Origin: Christensenella sp. UBA941
GTDB taxonomy: Bacteria > Bacillota > Clostridia > Christensenellales > UBA941
Direction of reading: 5' to 3'
DNA length: 7,714 bases
Assembly: GCA_002293365.1 (NCBI GenBank)
Contig: DBDD01000147.1
Span: 1 to 7,714 of the forward strand
Part shown: positions 5,838-7,714 of the stretch, in pieces
Position numbering within the stretch: the stretch's first letter is position 1
How the letters are laid out: each line of letters starts with the position of its first letter
Translations under genes and position numbers: made by a program
Notes under the pieces: generated by a model
The model's input: only the letters and a program-made list of their open reading frames with translations
Database searches by the model: none
What the model was told of the DNA's origin: nothing

Positions 5838-7595
5838 ATGAAAAAGAATCGACTAATAGTATTTGCCCTTGCGGCCGTCATGTTGTTCGGCCTGCTGCCT
5901 GGAGGCGCATCCGCGGTGCTCGACGGCAGCTTGCCGGAAATCGAGGCGAATGACATCGTTATCCTCCATACAAACGACGTACACTGCGACTATACCCAAG
6001 TCAAGGGCGAAGACGGCGCTGTCACGAATATCGGCTATGCCGGCGTCGCAAATATCAAAGCAGAAGCGCTGAAAAAGACGAGCAACGTCACGCTTGTCGA
6101 CGCGGGCGACGCCTTGCAGGGCGGCGCGATCGGCACGCTGTCAAAGGGCGAATATCTCGTTGAAATCATGAACGCGGTCGGCTACGATGTTTTCGTTCCG
6201 GGCAACCACGAGTTCGATTACGGCATGACCCGTATGCATCAGCTCCTCGGAGTGATTCCCGACAGCGGAACGCAGCAGCTCGATCTGGACGTCGTATCCG
6301 CCAATTTCATCGACCTCGGAGCAAATCTTAGAAGCGCCAGCGACGATAAGCCCGTCTTTGATTCGTACGTAATCGAAACTTACGGCGAAATTAAGGTCGC
6401 GTACGTCGGTATCACGACGCCCGAATCCTTCACAAAATCCACGCCCGCCTACTTCCAAAACAGCCGCGGCCAGTATATCTACGGCCTGAGCCAGGGGAAA
6501 AACGGCGAAGAGCTTTATTCAGCCGTCCAGGCGGCCGTTGACGACGCCCGCACGGCCGGCGAAGCGGACTACGTTATCGCCATAGGGCACTTAGGCGTCG
6601 ACGAGGCGTCCGCGCCCTGGCGCTCTATAGACGTAATAGAAAACACCACAGGTATAGACGCATTCATCGACGGGCACTCGCACTCTGTCATCGAAAACCA
6701 GCTCGTTAAGAGCGAGGACGGCAAGGACGTTGTCTTGGCGCAAACCGGCACGAAGCTCGAAAACGTCGGCGTGATAACCATCGATCCTGACGACGGAAGC
6801 ATCGAAGCAAATCTGGTTTCCGGCTGGAAAACCGAGGACAGCGCCGTTAAAGCCGTCGTGAACGAAATATCCTCCGAATTCGAAGGCGACCAAGCGGCAG
6901 TAGTCGCGAATACCGATGTGGACTTGGTCGTAAACGACCCGGCGGCCCCGGAGACGCGCCTGATTCGCAGCCAGGAAACCAATTTGGGCGACCTCGTGGC
7001 CGATGCGTACCGTTACGTTCTTGGCAACGGAAAAACCGGCAGCCAGGCAAAACCCGCCGACATCGGCTTCGTGAACGGCGGCGGCATACGCACCAACATC
7101 GCAAAGGGCGAGATTACCTTTGGAGAGGTCATCGCGGTACACCCCTACAATAACGTCGGCTGCGTCGTTGAAGCCACCGGGCGAGAGATTCTCGACGCGC
7201 TCGAAATGGCCGCGCGCAGCGCTGGCGAAGGCGAAAACGGCGGCTTCCTACAGGTATCGGGGCTAAGCTATACGATCGATACGTCGGTCGCTTCGACAGT
7301 TCAGCTCGACGAATATAAAAACTTTGTATCCGTTTCCGGCGCGCGCCGCGTGAAAGACGTTTTGGTAGACGGCAAGGCGATTAACGCCAGAACGACGTAT
7401 ACGGTGGCCTCGCATAACTATATGCTGCTCGACGGCGGCGACGGCATAAACATGTTCAGGGACAATAAGGTCGTTGTTCAGCCCGTCATTCTCGACAACC
7501 AGATACTGATCACCTACATCCAGGATAATCTGAACGGCGTTGTCGGCGAAGATTATTCAGACCCATACGGCCAAGGGCGTATAAAGATAGCCTAA
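5838..7595 (+). CDS. Secreted 5'-nucleotidase / UshA-type metallophosphoesterase
   Basis: A 585-residue exported enzyme that removes phosphate from extracellular nucleotides, giving nucleosides and phosphate; relatives also act on nucleotide sugars or cyclic nucleotides. Residues 1-26 are a signal peptide (basic MKKNR, hydrophobic core, cleavage likely after 'GASA'). The metallophosphoesterase domain (about 38-330) shows the dinuclear metal ligands Asp47 and His49 ('HTNDVH'), Asp88 ('VDAGD'), Asn123-His124 ('GNHEFDYG'), His251 ('IGHLG') and His280/His282 ('DGHSH'). The C-terminal 5'-nucleotidase substrate domain (about 375-560) has 'NGGGIR' (413-418), 'HPYNN' and 'LDGGDGINMF'. No LPxTG motif, S-layer repeats or C-terminal helix is seen, so it is probably released or held non-covalently. 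The upstream AAAGG/GGAA purines at 5820-5830 serve as ribosome site. The protein looks complete and is probably its own transcription unit. Confidence 0.95.
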   Translation: MKKNRLIVFALAAVMLFGLLPGGASAVLDGSLPEIEANDIVILHTNDVHCDYTQVKGEDGAVTNIGYAGVANIKAEALKKTSNVTLVDAGDALQGGAIGTLSKGEYLVEIMNAVGYDVFVPGNHEFDYGMTRMHQLLGVIPDSGTQQLDLDVVSANFIDLGANLRSASDDKPVFDSYVIETYGEIKVAYVGITTPESFTKSTPAYFQNSRGQYIYGLSQGKNGEELYSAVQAAVDDARTAGEADYVIAIGHLGVDEASAPWRSIDVIENTTGIDAFIDGHSHSVIENQLVKSEDGKDVVLAQTGTKLENVGVITIDPDDGSIEANLVSGWKTEDSAVKAVVNEISSEFEGDQAAVVANTDVDLVVNDPAAPETRLIRSQETNLGDLVADAYRYVLGNGKTGSQAKPADIGFVNGGGIRTNIAKGEITFGEVIAVHPYNNVGCVVEATGREILDALEMAARSAGEGENGGFLQVSGLSYTIDTSVASTVQLDEYKNFVSVSGARRVKDVLVDGKAINARTTYTVASHNYMLLDGGDGINMFRDNKVVVQPVILDNQILITYIQDNLNGVVGEDYSDPYGQGRIKIA

Positions 7596-7597
7596 GA

Positions 7598-7612
7598 GGG
7601 GGCGTAGCCCCC
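7598..7612. repeat. Short GC-rich hairpin after the nucleotidase gene
   Basis: GGGGGC (7598-7603) pairs with GCCCCC (7607-7612) around GTA, two bases after the stop codon. No T-run follows, so it is a weak terminator candidate at best. Its centre GGGGC-GTA-GCCCC resembles the GGGGC-AAA-GCCCC core of the hairpins at 1515-1592, suggesting one dispersed palindrome family. Confidence 0.6.
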
Positions 7613-7615
7613 AAT

Positions 7616-7714
7616 GTCATTAAACTAAGCAGACGGCTTATCGGCTGTGGCCGGGTGTTTTCGGCCCCGGAGGGTTGACCCGCAAGGGATGAACGCCCAG
7701 CTTAACTAAATGAC
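7616..7714 (+). ncRNA. Structured RNA candidate, HEARO / IscB omega-RNA-like (may continue beyond window)
   Basis: About 99 bp with no reading frame of note but dense pairing. The outer arms 7616-7630 (GTCATTAAACTAAGC) and 7700-7714 (GCTTAACTAAATGAC) pair at 12 of 15 positions and enclose the rest. Inside are a stem 7630-7635/7642-7647 (CAGACG/CGGCTG, one A-G mismatch), a stem GGCCG/CGGCC (7649-7653/7662-7666) with an 8-nt loop, and CCC-GCAA-GGG (7679-7688) with a GNRA tetraloop. The 8-nt loop can pair with 7691-7697 (GAACGCC) in a pseudoknot that uses G-U wobbles. The GNRA loop and wobbles make sense only on the plus strand. Size, pseudoknot and general sequence resemble, from memory, HEARO RNAs, the guide RNAs of IscB-family nucleases encoded upstream of iscB. 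No iscB is visible; it would lie to the right. An unrelated structured RNA or transposon end is possible. Confidence 0.5.

Noticed and set aside
6591..7142. Long minus-strand open frame (183 codons) inside the nucleotidase gene
   Set aside because: It lies fully inside a well-supported metallophosphoesterase gene and shows no recognisable protein features; the same holds for the minus-strand frame at 3925-4350.

Overview
The window looks like chromosomal DNA of an anaerobic member of the Bacillota, most likely Clostridia. This rests on the YesM/YesN-type two-component pair, the carbohydrate ABC permease, strong AGGAGG-like ribosome sites, a Gram-positive style signal peptide and GC-rich intergenic hairpin repeats. 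GC content is moderate by eye. No species can be named from the sequence alone.

Layout. (1) Positions 1-509, minus strand: the N-terminal part of a MalF/UgpA-type sugar ABC transporter permease, running off the left edge. (2) Positions 510-814: an intergenic region holding three 28-bp palindromic repeats in alternating orientation, a separate perfect hairpin and an AT-rich leader. (3) Positions 815-1501, plus strand: a D-lyxose ketol-isomerase of the cupin type. (4) Positions 1502-1609: two consecutive hairpins that share a 13-bp core but have unrelated arms. (5) Positions 1610-5706, plus strand: a compact three-gene unit made of a YesN-like response regulator, a YesM/LytS-like histidine kinase with two membrane helices and no sensor domain, and, overlapping it by 4 bp, a 493-residue tandem ABC ATPase homologue (RbsA/MglA architecture). 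Its nucleotide-binding and catalytic motifs are mostly destroyed although the reading frame is intact. (6) Positions 5838-7595, plus strand: a secreted 5'-nucleotidase/UshA-type metallophosphoesterase with its own AT-rich upstream region. (7) Positions 7596-7714: a short GC-rich hairpin, then a dense structured-RNA candidate with an enclosing 15-nt arm pair, a GNRA-capped hairpin and a possible pseudoknot. It resembles a HEARO/IscB omega-RNA and continues to the last base of the window.

How the genes may work together. The left part is about uptake and isomerisation of sugars. The two-component pair would normally control such a sugar locus. Here the kinase has no extracellular ligand-binding domain, and it is translationally coupled to an ATPase homologue that probably cannot hydrolyse ATP and has no permease beside it. 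The best candidate for something new is therefore that the dead ATPase works as a signalling or docking subunit for the kinase, for example by sitting on a sugar transporter and reporting its state. This is inference from gene order, motif loss and missing domains. The 5'-nucleotidase appears to be a separate transcription unit that scavenges extracellular nucleotides.
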